A stretch of 41,578 bases of DNA from a virus: IMG/VR virus record IMGVR_UViG_3300003886_000017, positions 1 to 41,578 of that record; one strand, given 5' to 3'. The notes beneath the pieces were generated by a model. The model had not been told where the DNA came from, ran no database searches, and worked only from the letters and a program-made list of their open reading frames with translations. The position numbers were made by a program, and so were the translations under genes. Position 1 is the stretch's first letter. Every line of letters starts with the position of its first letter. Positions 18,216 to 27,190 of the stretch are shown in pieces.

Positions 18216-19370
18216 ATGGGTAGTCATATAACCAACCCATTTGCAACACCACAATTCAATCCATACATCAATATGGATCCTAGTGCTAGAGTACCGGTTT
18301 CTGGATCAGGTGGCGGTACAACATATGCCGGTGACATGGCACAACTTTGGGCATCGGGTGGTGGAAACTCAGATCAAGTATTACAAAACTGGTATAGCGG
18401 AGGTTATGAAAATACGTTTACACCGGGTGCACCTACTCCAGCACCAATTGCTGCTTCTACACCAAGTATTAGCGGTGGAAATAATAACAGTGGGAATTTA
18501 AACCTCCAGTCAGCAATACAAGCTCGCCCACAAACTGAGGCACAAACTCGCGCAGCCCAACTTGCAAAAGCAACAACTGCTCAAACAGCTGCACGTGGGT
18601 ATGGACTTGATAAGCTAAACAAAGATTTTAATTATTTCGGATTTAATCCGGCTGATTATTCCACTCAAATTGATCGCTATCTAAATAACATTGGTGAGAC
18701 AATTGATCCGTATGATGCCAATGCTAAACAGTATTATACTGGTAATCTATTTGGAGAATTAAAAGGTAATATTGAATCACAAGATGTAACCAAATACCAA
18801 AATCAACTCGATCAATTTTTAGGTGCAGGTTGGGAAAATAACTTTGTAAATAACTCACTTGGTGAAGGTACACTTAATAATATTTTAAGTCAGCAATATA
18901 ATACAGCAAGTGACACAATTGATCGTGCAGCTAAGCGTGGAACACTTACTGATACAGGTAAACAATATTCTTTAGGTCAACTTGGACAACAACGCTCTGC
19001 TGGCTACAGTGTGATGGACAACTTACGCGATGGAATTGTTTCTGGATATCGTAATGATCTTGTCACACAAGGTAATAATGCATACGATAAATTAAACACA
19101 TACTCACTCGGAGATTCATTTGATTCACAAGCAATTAAAGGTGACATAAATAATTTTTACAACAACCAAAAAGCAGGTTTTGAAGGTAACTTTAGGTCTG
19201 ATTTTGGTAATCAACAATTATTTGATGTAAATTCACTAATCCAAAAAGGTGGTGTTAATCAAGGTGTAACAAATCAATCTAAGAATGCTCCAGACGTACT
19301 TGGCGCACTTAACTTACGCAAAAATGATGAAGAATCCAGGCGCGGAATAGGATCGCAGGGAGTATTCTGA
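18216..19370 (+). CDS. Probable virion ejection protein 1 (384 aa)
   Basis: The start at 18216 follows AGAGGTACTTATC. The N-terminal 110 residues are low-complexity (Gly, Asn, Ser, Pro-rich), and the rest is helical with many Gln and Asn. No enzyme motif is seen. It is the first of four large proteins after the lysis cassette, a position where podoviruses such as T7 and P22 encode internal proteins released into the cell at infection. It overlaps the sulfotransferase-like gene (TGATG). The role is inferred from layout and composition. Confidence 0.55.
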   Translation: MGSHITNPFATPQFNPYINMDPSARVPVSGSGGGTTYAGDMAQLWASGGGNSDQVLQNWYSGGYENTFTPGAPTPAPIAASTPSISGGNNNSGNLNLQSAIQARPQTEAQTRAAQLAKATTAQTAARGYGLDKLNKDFNYFGFNPADYSTQIDRYLNNIGETIDPYDANAKQYYTGNLFGELKGNIESQDVTKYQNQLDQFLGAGWENNFVNNSLGEGTLNNILSQQYNTASDTIDRAAKRGTLTDTGKQYSLGQLGQQRSAGYSVMDNLRDGIVSGYRNDLVTQGNNAYDKLNTYSLGDSFDSQAIKGDINNFYNNQKAGFEGNFRSDFGNQQLFDVNSLIQKGGVNQGVTNQSKNAPDVLGALNLRKNDEESRRGIGSQGVF

Positions 19371-19801
19371 TGAAGTTTGTTGTAACAGGTTTACCTAGAT
19401 CACGCACCAAATGGGCATCTGTATTTTTATCAACACCTAACTGTCCTTGTGAGCATGATACTAACAAAGGTGATTATGGTATAAGTGATGCAAGTATATT
19501 ACTTATCTGGGAAACATTACCTGATGATATTCCCATTACTTATATACATCGACCACTTAAAGAAGTTATTGTTGCACTAAAAGATTTTTTTATTACTGAA
19601 TCATTTATTATTGATCTTCAACGTAGAGCAGTAAAAATGATTACTACGCGCAAAGTATTAATACTTGATTATCATAATTTTGACGCTAAAGCATTATGGA
19701 AACATTGCCATGACACAGCAATATCCAATGAATATATAAAGGTATATACTGATATGAATATCCAACAGCAGAAGATGGAAACTTTGCGGAGGGTAGCATA
19801 A
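19370..19801 (+). CDS. Sulfotransferase-like P-loop protein (143 aa)
   Basis: The N-terminus FVVTGLPRSRTKW (3-15) is the 5'-phosphosulfate-binding loop pattern of sulfotransferases (G-x-P-R-S-x-T), and THIH/THIR-like ITYIHRPLKEVIVAL (about 55-70) is in the place of the 3'-phosphate region. The family usually exceeds 200 residues; at 143 this one is short and may be a reduced form. Small genes of this type occur in other phages with the same GLPRSRT start, as I recall. The substrate is unknown. It sits between two ejection-protein genes with start/stop overlaps at both sides, so it is expressed late. Confidence 0.65.
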   Translation: MKFVVTGLPRSRTKWASVFLSTPNCPCEHDTNKGDYGISDASILLIWETLPDDIPITYIHRPLKEVIVALKDFFITESFIIDLQRRAVKMITTRKVLILDYHNFDAKALWKHCHDTAISNEYIKVYTDMNIQQQKMETLRRVA

Positions 19802-20853
19802 TGGCCGCAGCTTTAGCTTTTTTCGCTGGAAGTGCTATACTAAGTTTTTTAGGTAGTCGTTCAGATGCAAGTGCACGAAGTCGTGCATCAAGTAATGCAC
19901 TTGAAGCAGGCAGAGAAAATACAGCAGCCAATAAAGAAATTGCAGCCAACAATCTCACATGGGAACGTGATAGATTCAATCAATTACAACAGTTAGCAGA
20001 GCAACTACGTCTCGAAGGTAAACTTGGTAATGTTGATGCCTATGGCAATGCAAGTTACTTTACAAAAGATCGCGGATTTGTAACTGATCCACATCCAACT
20101 GTTAAACGCTTAATGGATGCTAATCTACGTGGACAAACACTTGATAAAACTGTACTTGACCGTCAACAACGTGAACGTAGTGACAGACTCTCAACAGATC
20201 AACGTGGTGAGAATCTTGTTGCACAACAGAATCTATCAAAATACAATCGAACAGACCAAATTGGTGTTAAAGAATTAACTGATCTACTTAATAAACAGGG
20301 AATGGCTGGTTACAATAATACATTAGATCGGCAAACAGAAAAAATGATGACTGGTTTTGCACGCCAGCGTAATTTACCGGCATCACAGCAATGGATGACC
20401 AATGCAGCCAGTGCTACAGCACGTGATTTTATGGATCTACGCGCAGCAAACGAATTGAAAGCACTTACTAGTGTTGATGCAATTAACAATACACGCCTTA
20501 GTAATAATGCAGACCAATACTTTAAGTTTAGAGACGCTAGCGTAGCACCATGGAACGGTACATTTAATTCAGCTTCGATACCATTAAGCACACAAGCAGG
20601 AGTTGGCACACAAGGTAATGCTCTAACAACAAGTTTAGCATCACAACCGACGCCGACATTAGATTATTTACAACCTGATTTTGGTGGTGCAATGAATATC
20701 CTTGGTCAAGGTAATGCACGTAGTAGTATGTATAATGATCTTGGTGGACTTGTAAGTTCTTTAGGTAGTTCGTGGGATACATATAACACACCGAATAGAC
20801 AGGTTGGCCGTGATCTAAATAAACTTATCAAGGGTAATTCAAACCTATTCTAA
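19801..20853 (+). CDS. Probable virion ejection protein 2 (350 aa)
   Basis: The first 20 residues are hydrophobic (LAFFAGSAILSFLGS), then follow an Ala/Arg/Ser helical region and Gln-rich helices (about 60-200). The C-terminal third is Asn/Gly/Ser-rich. An N-terminal hydrophobic segment followed by long helices is common in podovirus internal proteins (T7 gp14-like), which enter the host membranes during ejection. The start overlaps the previous stop (TAATG). No enzymatic motif is seen. Confidence 0.6.
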   Translation: MAAALAFFAGSAILSFLGSRSDASARSRASSNALEAGRENTAANKEIAANNLTWERDRFNQLQQLAEQLRLEGKLGNVDAYGNASYFTKDRGFVTDPHPTVKRLMDANLRGQTLDKTVLDRQQRERSDRLSTDQRGENLVAQQNLSKYNRTDQIGVKELTDLLNKQGMAGYNNTLDRQTEKMMTGFARQRNLPASQQWMTNAASATARDFMDLRAANELKALTSVDAINNTRLSNNADQYFKFRDASVAPWNGTFNSASIPLSTQAGVGTQGNALTTSLASQPTPTLDYLQPDFGGAMNILGQGNARSSMYNDLGGLVSSLGSSWDTYNTPNRQVGRDLNKLIKGNSNLF

Positions 20854-20867
20854 TTAGGGGAAATCTT

Positions 20868-21641
20868 ATGGCAGGAATGCAACCAAGTCCTACAGGTGGT
20901 GCAAATCCATATGGGCAGATCAATTCAAATTACTCTAACCCAATTTTTGATAACATTATGCGTTATCAGTTGGGTAGGCAAGGTTTGCAATCAAATGAAC
21001 GGTCAACTGAACTTAATACGATGGCTGCACTTCGTCAAGGTATTGCAAATAACCCAGGTAATCAAACAGCTGTTGGCCCTTCAAATCAAACAGCAATTAT
21101 TCAGGGTCTACTTAATAGTAATCCGAATGCTATACGCAACGGAATTGGTGTACCATTAAATAGTAATTATCCATTACAAGCTGGTGATGCAAATATAAGT
21201 AGAATGCGTGCTGAAACAGCAAAAATTCTTGGTGAAGCAAATAAATTTTCACGTACTACAGGTCAAGCTGTAACTAATGAAGGACAACTGCGACCAATGA
21301 CACCACAAGAACTCGCTGCTGGAATTGCAATTAATAAGTCTGCAACACCTCAAGGTGAAGTTGCTGGTGCAACAACTAATACATCAGAGCGGTATGTACC
21401 TGGTAAAGGTGCTGATGGAAATTATGGCGTTGATAAACAAACAACTGAAATTGTAAACAAAGTTAAAGCAGCAATCCCAGCTACAAAAGCTGAAGCAATT
21501 ATCCAACGAATGATAGTTAATGATCCTAAAATGGCATTTCTAATTGAAAGCGGTTATATATCTGTAGTTGATAATCCCGATGGAACTGTTGACGTTTTAG
21601 CAGGTGGTCAAATACTACAATCAGATGTTCAAGTACGCTAA
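20868..21641 (+). CDS. Probable virion ejection protein 3 (257 aa)
   Basis: The start follows GGGGAAATCTT. The protein is soluble, rich in Gln, Asn, Gly and Ala, and has a Thr/Ala-rich central stretch; no family is recognised. Its stop overlaps the start of the 1348-residue gene (TAATG). Its composition is like that of the two preceding ejection-type proteins, and the group looks like one internal-core operon. Confidence 0.55.
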   Translation: MAGMQPSPTGGANPYGQINSNYSNPIFDNIMRYQLGRQGLQSNERSTELNTMAALRQGIANNPGNQTAVGPSNQTAIIQGLLNSNPNAIRNGIGVPLNSNYPLQAGDANISRMRAETAKILGEANKFSRTTGQAVTNEGQLRPMTPQELAAGIAINKSATPQGEVAGATTNTSERYVPGKGADGNYGVDKQTTEIVNKVKAAIPATKAEAIIQRMIVNDPKMAFLIESGYISVVDNPDGTVDVLAGGQILQSDVQVR

Positions 21642-24600
21642 TGGCCAACAATGCAGATGACATTAAAGCATTATTAAGTCGTTCTGCACGACAAGTAGGC
21701 GCTGGTGCAATAGAAACATTTGGTTATAGTCCAAAAGCCGCAAAAGATGTGCCACTCGGACTTGGTTCTGTAATCCCTAACTTTGTGTGGGGACTAATGT
21801 CACTACCAGAATTGGGACGCAAAGTTGGCTATGGTCTTGCAGGTAAAGAAGCACCTTATAACTCTTTTACATCACCTTCACTTGAATATTTACAATCTGG
21901 CATCAAAGATGCTGAAGCTGTCACAGGTGCTACACGCGAAAAGTCTACCTATGATATGGCATTACGCTTAATGGGTGGTGGAGGTCTATTTAGCCTGCCT
22001 GTTAAAGCATTAAGCACAGCACCAAAAGCTGTAAAAGCTTTGACATACGGATTCATTCCATCAATCCAATCTAAAACATTACCTGGTGCGATTGCTGAAA
22101 ATGCTATTCCAACTGTGATAGCAGATCAAATGATGGAATTTAGTGATCCAGAATATCAATCATATGTTAATACAATAAATGATGCCGAAGCATATCCAAC
22201 TGTAGTAAAACAAGAAAATGATCCTACTCCAGAAGGTGTTACACAGCAAATAAATACACTTCTTGATCCAGATATTGCACAACTAAATGCAAAGATCCGC
22301 GCACTCACCAAAGTTGATCCAAATATCCAAGGTTCAACACTTGATGATACATTAATACTTAATGGATTAGCTGAAGAAGACACAACTAAATTAGATATTG
22401 CCGGTGAAGAAGCCAAAACAGATTGGTTTAAAGTTTGGGCAGGTATAACTGGTAGTACACTAACGGGTGCTGGTGCACTCTACTTAGCTGCAAAAGGTAA
22501 AGCTAAGTATGCAAATAAATTCTTTGATGAAGTTGCTGGAGCAAGTGACTTAGTTAGCAATCGTTCAGCCAAACAACGTCCAGCGAAAGTTACAAAACAA
22601 ACACAGACTCCTGACAGCATTTATTCAAAATTAGATAAAGGTTACTTTGACTGGATAGCATTAACAAACGCAAATCTACGTGACCCAAATGCACTACTAA
22701 AGATTGCAATCAACGATATGGCAAAGGTAGGTACTATATCAAAAACAGTCGCAAAAAAACTTGGTAATGACATAGTAACAACACTTGAGATACCAGCGTT
22801 GGGTAATAAAATTAAAGCGTTCGTAAAGAGTGGTGCATTTCCTGGTAATGAAAGCTTACCTTTTGCCGAACGTAGACAAACAATACCACTTGGTTATCTT
22901 GTAGAGCGAATCGCAGGTTTAGATGTTAAAAAACGCAGAGAACTTGAAGATGCACTTGTTGCTGGAACTATAATTGATGATTTAAATGTCAACCCAAAAC
23001 TTGGTGATGTATGGGGTACGGGTGATGCAATGAAAACAAAAGCCGAACTACAGCGTACATATAATATTGCTGATAACATGAACAATCCGATTGTTAAAGC
23101 ATTAAAAGATGATATATACAAATACTTTAATGACTTTAGAGATTACTTACACAATCCTGATTCACGTGTGATTGATAAAACAACGTATGACAAGTGGCGA
23201 TTCGATCACAAAAGATTTGTTCCATTACGTTATGCTGATACACCAGACTATGGTACTGATTCACGTATGGCACGGCAACTTGGCAGTGAAGGTATTCAGC
23301 CTGGTAATGTTCTCATGCCGACTGAGATGCTCGGTGAATATACAATTCGCATGATTAAATTTGCAGAGCATAACAAATTACGTGGACGCCTGCTAGATAA
23401 TTTAGAATCTAGCCCATTAGCAACACTTGCCGGTAAAAAGTTAGTACGCCTTGTAGATAAAAATGAAAAGTTTGCAGATACAAATATGGTTAAGGTATTT
23501 GCGGGTGGTGATGAGCTAGTATATAAAATAGAAGATCCATTTATGGTTGAACTACTGCGTGAAACACCACAATGGGCTGAAAACTACTACCGCGGTGTAC
23601 AACGCTTTATGGTGGGTACATCCAAATTTATGAAAAATGTGACAACTGGTAAATTTGCATGGCAATTTGCACCAGTATCAACTCAATATGAAAAGATGCT
23701 TGCACTTGCACAACACCCAAAGGGCCAAGCACTAAGTTGGGTAGGTAAACACACACCAGCAGCATTACGTGATAAATATGATCCAACTGTTTTAATTGCT
23801 GAACTTCCTGGCACCATTCGCGGTATATGGGCAGATGTACATTACGCTGGTGCACGTAAAATGGCTGCTATGCTTGCTGATGAAACAAATACACCATACC
23901 TCAGCCGTATGATTAGCAAACCAAATCGTGCAGTATTCCAGAAAATTATGGAAGATGGTTATGTAAACTCATCAAAGTATAATGCTGAAAAATACGGTGG
24001 TGGTACAAGCGCACTTTGGGGTGATGTAAATGATGATTTACCACAGATTATAACAGAAGCATCAGCCAAAGCAGGCCGTCAAGCACACTCAGCAAACATT
24101 GAAGCAAATTCCATCGCCAATGTATATATGAAGGCACTAGAAAACTTTCACTCAAGTATTCGTTTAGAGGGCGCTGCAAGTAACATGCGCCGCAGAAAAG
24201 TAGGAGTTACATATATCAATGACAATGGTAAGAAAATACCACTAATAAACTTCCGATATATAATAAATGAAACTGATGGTAATCTTGAAGATGCTGTTCG
24301 TGCTATGCGTGAACTTACAGGTGATCTTGGCAAAAAGGGAGGTCTGCCAGGTTTCCGTGGTGGCAATCAAATGCGTCTATGGCAAGATTCAACTCCATAT
24401 GTAAATGTATCACTACAAGCCATCGGTAAATTTGGTAAGGCATTTGTTGATCGCCCAGTTCAAACCATTAGCGCAATGTTTGCAACAGGTGGTATAACTA
24501 TTGCTTATTTACTTTCAAGTGTACTCAGCGACCCAGTAAAGCGTAAAGAGTTCATGAGTCAATCACCGCGACAACGTGGCCGCGCAATTCCATTTTACAA

Positions 24601-25687
24601 CGACAAAGGTGAGTTAATATATAAATATGCAATTCCACATGAATGGCGTGCTTTCTATAGTGCAGCATTAGAAGGAACATTACTCACATTAGGCTATAGT
24701 TCACCAAAACAGGACATTTTATCAGACTCACTTAGTGCTGCTGTAGGTATCGCATTTCAAGATTTACTTCCCGATCCTGTACCAGTTGCAGCCAAAGCTG
24801 TAGCTACCGGTATTATGGGGCAAAATTTACCACAAATTCCACTAAGCAGGTACACAATAAATGACGTACAGAAAAATAAACTTCTTCCTGAAGATGATGC
24901 AGAACTAATTGCACGTGTACGTGGTGTTGTGCAAGAAATTCTAGGTGCATCAGCTACCATGGCAATCGGTACTGTAGAAGAACTCTATATGGCGACTAAT
25001 CGCCAAAAGGAGTGGAAGAGTGCATTAAAGAGTATCGGCGATTGGCTACACGTCCGTGAAACACGCACTGCACAGCTACCTATATCACTTCCTATACTTG
25101 GTCGAACTGATAATATTACACCACAAACATACTCAATAGCACAGCAACCACAAGTAGAATACTACGTTGAAACATTAAAGAAAACAAATGAGTGGTTACG
25201 ACTCTATGAACAGGGTAATGAACGGCGTGCTGCAACCAAATTTGAGCCTACAAGTGCACAAAGTTTCTGGGCAAGAGGTCTGCCTGGTAAAACCGATATG
25301 CAAGGTAAAGACGGACAACGTAAAGCAATCATTATTGCTGCTATGCGTAATATGAAACAAACACTAACTAATTTAGATATACCTGCAACCCGTAAGGATC
25401 AAACACAACAGAAAAATATGAATCAATTAGAACGTCAATTCTCTGATCCGCGTTCACAAGAAGCTATGAAAAATCAATTATTCATTGAAAGGATGCAACA
25501 ATACAATGAAGGTATAGCTATTATCCGTGAATTTGAATCAAATATCACCGAAAAACTTGCTCAAATAGGTATAGACGAAGCCTTCACATTTAGTCATTTA
25601 CCAAGCCATCCACAGACATCTGGTTGGGGTGCTATCAGCCCAAATATGAATGCAATTGAACCCTTCATGCCACGTGTCAATCAATAA
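21641..25687 (+). CDS. Giant virion ejection protein (1348 aa)
   Basis: The largest gene of the window and the last of the late block, in the position of T7 gp16-like internal proteins. It is largely helical and has several hydrophobic stretches, including WAGITGSTLTGAGALYLAA (about 266-284) and ISAMFATGGITIAYLLSSV (about 943-961), which could cross membranes after ejection. A central region (about 660-690) with FMKNVTTGKFAWQFAPVS resembles the conserved patch of large polyvalent phage proteins, but I cannot confirm this. No lysozyme or protease signature is obvious. Its 3' end overlaps the convergent helicase gene by 11 bases. Confidence 0.7.
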   Translation: MANNADDIKALLSRSARQVGAGAIETFGYSPKAAKDVPLGLGSVIPNFVWGLMSLPELGRKVGYGLAGKEAPYNSFTSPSLEYLQSGIKDAEAVTGATREKSTYDMALRLMGGGGLFSLPVKALSTAPKAVKALTYGFIPSIQSKTLPGAIAENAIPTVIADQMMEFSDPEYQSYVNTINDAEAYPTVVKQENDPTPEGVTQQINTLLDPDIAQLNAKIRALTKVDPNIQGSTLDDTLILNGLAEEDTTKLDIAGEEAKTDWFKVWAGITGSTLTGAGALYLAAKGKAKYANKFFDEVAGASDLVSNRSAKQRPAKVTKQTQTPDSIYSKLDKGYFDWIALTNANLRDPNALLKIAINDMAKVGTISKTVAKKLGNDIVTTLEIPALGNKIKAFVKSGAFPGNESLPFAERRQTIPLGYLVERIAGLDVKKRRELEDALVAGTIIDDLNVNPKLGDVWGTGDAMKTKAELQRTYNIADNMNNPIVKALKDDIYKYFNDFRDYLHNPDSRVIDKTTYDKWRFDHKRFVPLRYADTPDYGTDSRMARQLGSEGIQPGNVLMPTEMLGEYTIRMIKFAEHNKLRGRLLDNLESSPLATLAGKKLVRLVDKNEKFADTNMVKVFAGGDELVYKIEDPFMVELLRETPQWAENYYRGVQRFMVGTSKFMKNVTTGKFAWQFAPVSTQYEKMLALAQHPKGQALSWVGKHTPAALRDKYDPTVLIAELPGTIRGIWADVHYAGARKMAAMLADETNTPYLSRMISKPNRAVFQKIMEDGYVNSSKYNAEKYGGGTSALWGDVNDDLPQIITEASAKAGRQAHSANIEANSIANVYMKALENFHSSIRLEGAASNMRRRKVGVTYINDNGKKIPLINFRYIINETDGNLEDAVRAMRELTGDLGKKGGLPGFRGGNQMRLWQDSTPYVNVSLQAIGKFGKAFVDRPVQTISAMFATGGITIAYLLSSVLSDPVKRKEFMSQSPRQRGRAIPFYNDKGELIYKYAIPHEWRAFYSAALEGTLLTLGYSSPKQDILSDSLSAAVGIAFQDLLPDPVPVAAKAVATGIMGQNLPQIPLSRYTINDVQKNKLLPEDDAELIARVRGVVQEILGASATMAIGTVEELYMATNRQKEWKSALKSIGDWLHVRETRTAQLPISLPILGRTDNITPQTYSIAQQPQVEYYVETLKKTNEWLRLYEQGNERRAATKFEPTSAQSFWARGLPGKTDMQGKDGQRKAIIIAAMRNMKQTLTNLDIPATRKDQTQQKNMNQLERQFSDPRSQEAMKNQLFIERMQQYNEGIAIIREFESNITEKLAQIGIDEAFTFSHLPSHPQTSGWGAISPNMNAIEPFMPRVNQ

Positions 25688-26993
25688 GACCTTCAATCTT
25701 ATCAATCAGACGTGCACGTTTACCAAAGTTTGTGAGCATTGGTGTCATTGTCCATATAACAGGCTTTAATCCACGACCCTTCATGCCACTAAATTCTCTG
25801 CGTCGTGTAACCATTTTAAGTTCAAGCATGATATTTAATATATAGTGCATTGACTTACCATCCATATACTGTTTTACAGTGCGATATATATCACAGGTTT
25901 TTACACCAATACTACCAGCAGTAATTAGTGTCTGCACAAGCTTATTAATGCCTATTTGTGTATCTTCTGGCCGCGTACCACCTTCAAACAAATATGAGCC
26001 AGTATCCTTAGCAGTTCTAATTATACGAATTGCTTGCATTATACTAACATTATCTATTTGATACTCACCATTATTAATAGCAAGACAAGCAGCTAATCGC
26101 AATACATGAGAATCTTCACGACTCTCAAAACTACTACTATATTGTGCAACAGATTCTTCCTTTTCCTGATACCACAGCGAAAACTTCTTCATAGCACCAT
26201 CAGTCATTTTTATATTTTTAACTTGTTGGGCAAGTGTTACAACTTTGTGTAATGCATCTAAAATATCATCATCATTATTATTACCCTCCTCTGGCCATGG
26301 AATCTTCTTCTTACGCTTTTCTGCTTTAACAAATATAGTACGCGATGTAAAACCACCCTCAATAACTGTAGGATTAACTGTCATATTTAACCAGCGAGGT
26401 GTGCTTGCAGAAAAGAAAGTAATATATGGCTTAATAGCAAATGCTTTACCACGTGCAACTGTCGTAAATTGCATGGATATAGGCATATCATACATATCAA
26501 CTAATAGTGCAGGCATTTTCATCATGTATTGTTCTTTGCCCAGGAACCGAGTAAGTTCACTAGAATTAAGTGCCATCCAAGCAGAACCAAATGCATCACT
26601 TACTTCTGACATTTCTCGTTCAAATGCTTCAGGTGAACTTTTACCATCCAACAAACAAATTGGTGGATTAAAACGCTCTCGGTATAAATTAAGCATACTT
26701 TTTGCTGCATTTACAGCCGTACTTTTACGTGTGATACCACTATTTGCAACTATAATAATATACCAATTCATGTACACAGGTGCATGTGGGCGCGGAACAA
26801 CGATCTCACGTCCAAGCACCGTACCGAGTATCCACATTGCAGACCAAAAATCATATATAGCAGGTGTTTCACCACTACTCATCTTCTTCATATACAACCC
26901 AAGAAATGTATCAGTATTAATATACTTTTTGAATATACTTCTTGTTTTATACCTAGCCAATTTTAGTTCCCTTCGCACCCATACTTGCGACAT
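25677..26993 (-). CDS. DUF3987-like replicative helicase/ATPase (438 aa)
   Basis: Last gene of the early block, probably a replication helicase-type ATPase. Residues about 70-100 carry a noncanonical P-loop SGITRKST, with Arg where a Gly normally precedes the Lys, a feature I associate with DUF3987-type ATPases of mobile elements. LLDGKSSPEAF (about 114) and a central acidic Walker B-like LLVDMYDM (about 163) follow. The C-terminal third has winged-helix-like segments (CDIYRTVKQYMDG). The start 26993 lies inside the preceding 78-residue gene, behind a GAGG site at slightly long spacing. The stop overlaps the late block. Confidence 0.65.
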   Translation of the reverse strand: MSQVWVRRELKLARYKTRSIFKKYINTDTFLGLYMKKMSSGETPAIYDFWSAMWILGTVLGREIVVPRPHAPVYMNWYIIIVANSGITRKSTAVNAAKSMLNLYRERFNPPICLLDGKSSPEAFEREMSEVSDAFGSAWMALNSSELTRFLGKEQYMMKMPALLVDMYDMPISMQFTTVARGKAFAIKPYITFFSASTPRWLNMTVNPTVIEGGFTSRTIFVKAEKRKKKIPWPEEGNNNDDDILDALHKVVTLAQQVKNIKMTDGAMKKFSLWYQEKEESVAQYSSSFESREDSHVLRLAACLAINNGEYQIDNVSIMQAIRIIRTAKDTGSYLFEGGTRPEDTQIGINKLVQTLITAGSIGVKTCDIYRTVKQYMDGKSMHYILNIMLELKMVTRRREFSGMKGRGLKPVIWTMTPMLTNFGKRARLIDKIEGLID

Positions 26994-27189
26994 TCATACC
27001 AATTACCTCGTTAAGACTAAAACCAGGATTAGGTACATTAGTATTAGTATTCCAATAACCGCGCATACGCATCCACTGAATAAGTACCTGTCTATTTTTG
27101 CCTGAGTTTACAATTTTACCATTATACGTTACATTATAATGACTTTGTTGATGCCCTAAATTATTTCCTTCTGTATAGCTTCGCGGCAT
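26953..27189 (-). CDS. Unknown small protein between polymerase and helicase (78 aa)
   Basis: It begins one base after the polymerase stop and runs 41 bases into the start of the helicase gene. The 78 residues are polar and include GYWNTNTN and a C-terminal GAKGTKIG. No family is recognised. It has a plausible ribosome site (GGAGATATAAA) directly in the polymerase 3' end. Whether the long overlap is real depends on the helicase start; if the helicase starts at a later Met, the overlap vanishes. Confidence 0.5.
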   Translation of the reverse strand: MPRSYTEGNNLGHQQSHYNVTYNGKIVNSGKNRQVLIQWMRMRGYWNTNTNVPNPGFSLNEVIGMNVASMGAKGTKIG

Positions 27190-27190
27190 T

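Noticed and set aside
26245-27105. A 286-residue plus-strand reading frame opposite the helicase gene
   Set aside because: It is antisense to a well-supported gene with a recognisable P-loop and has no ribosome site; its composition is that of a mirror frame.
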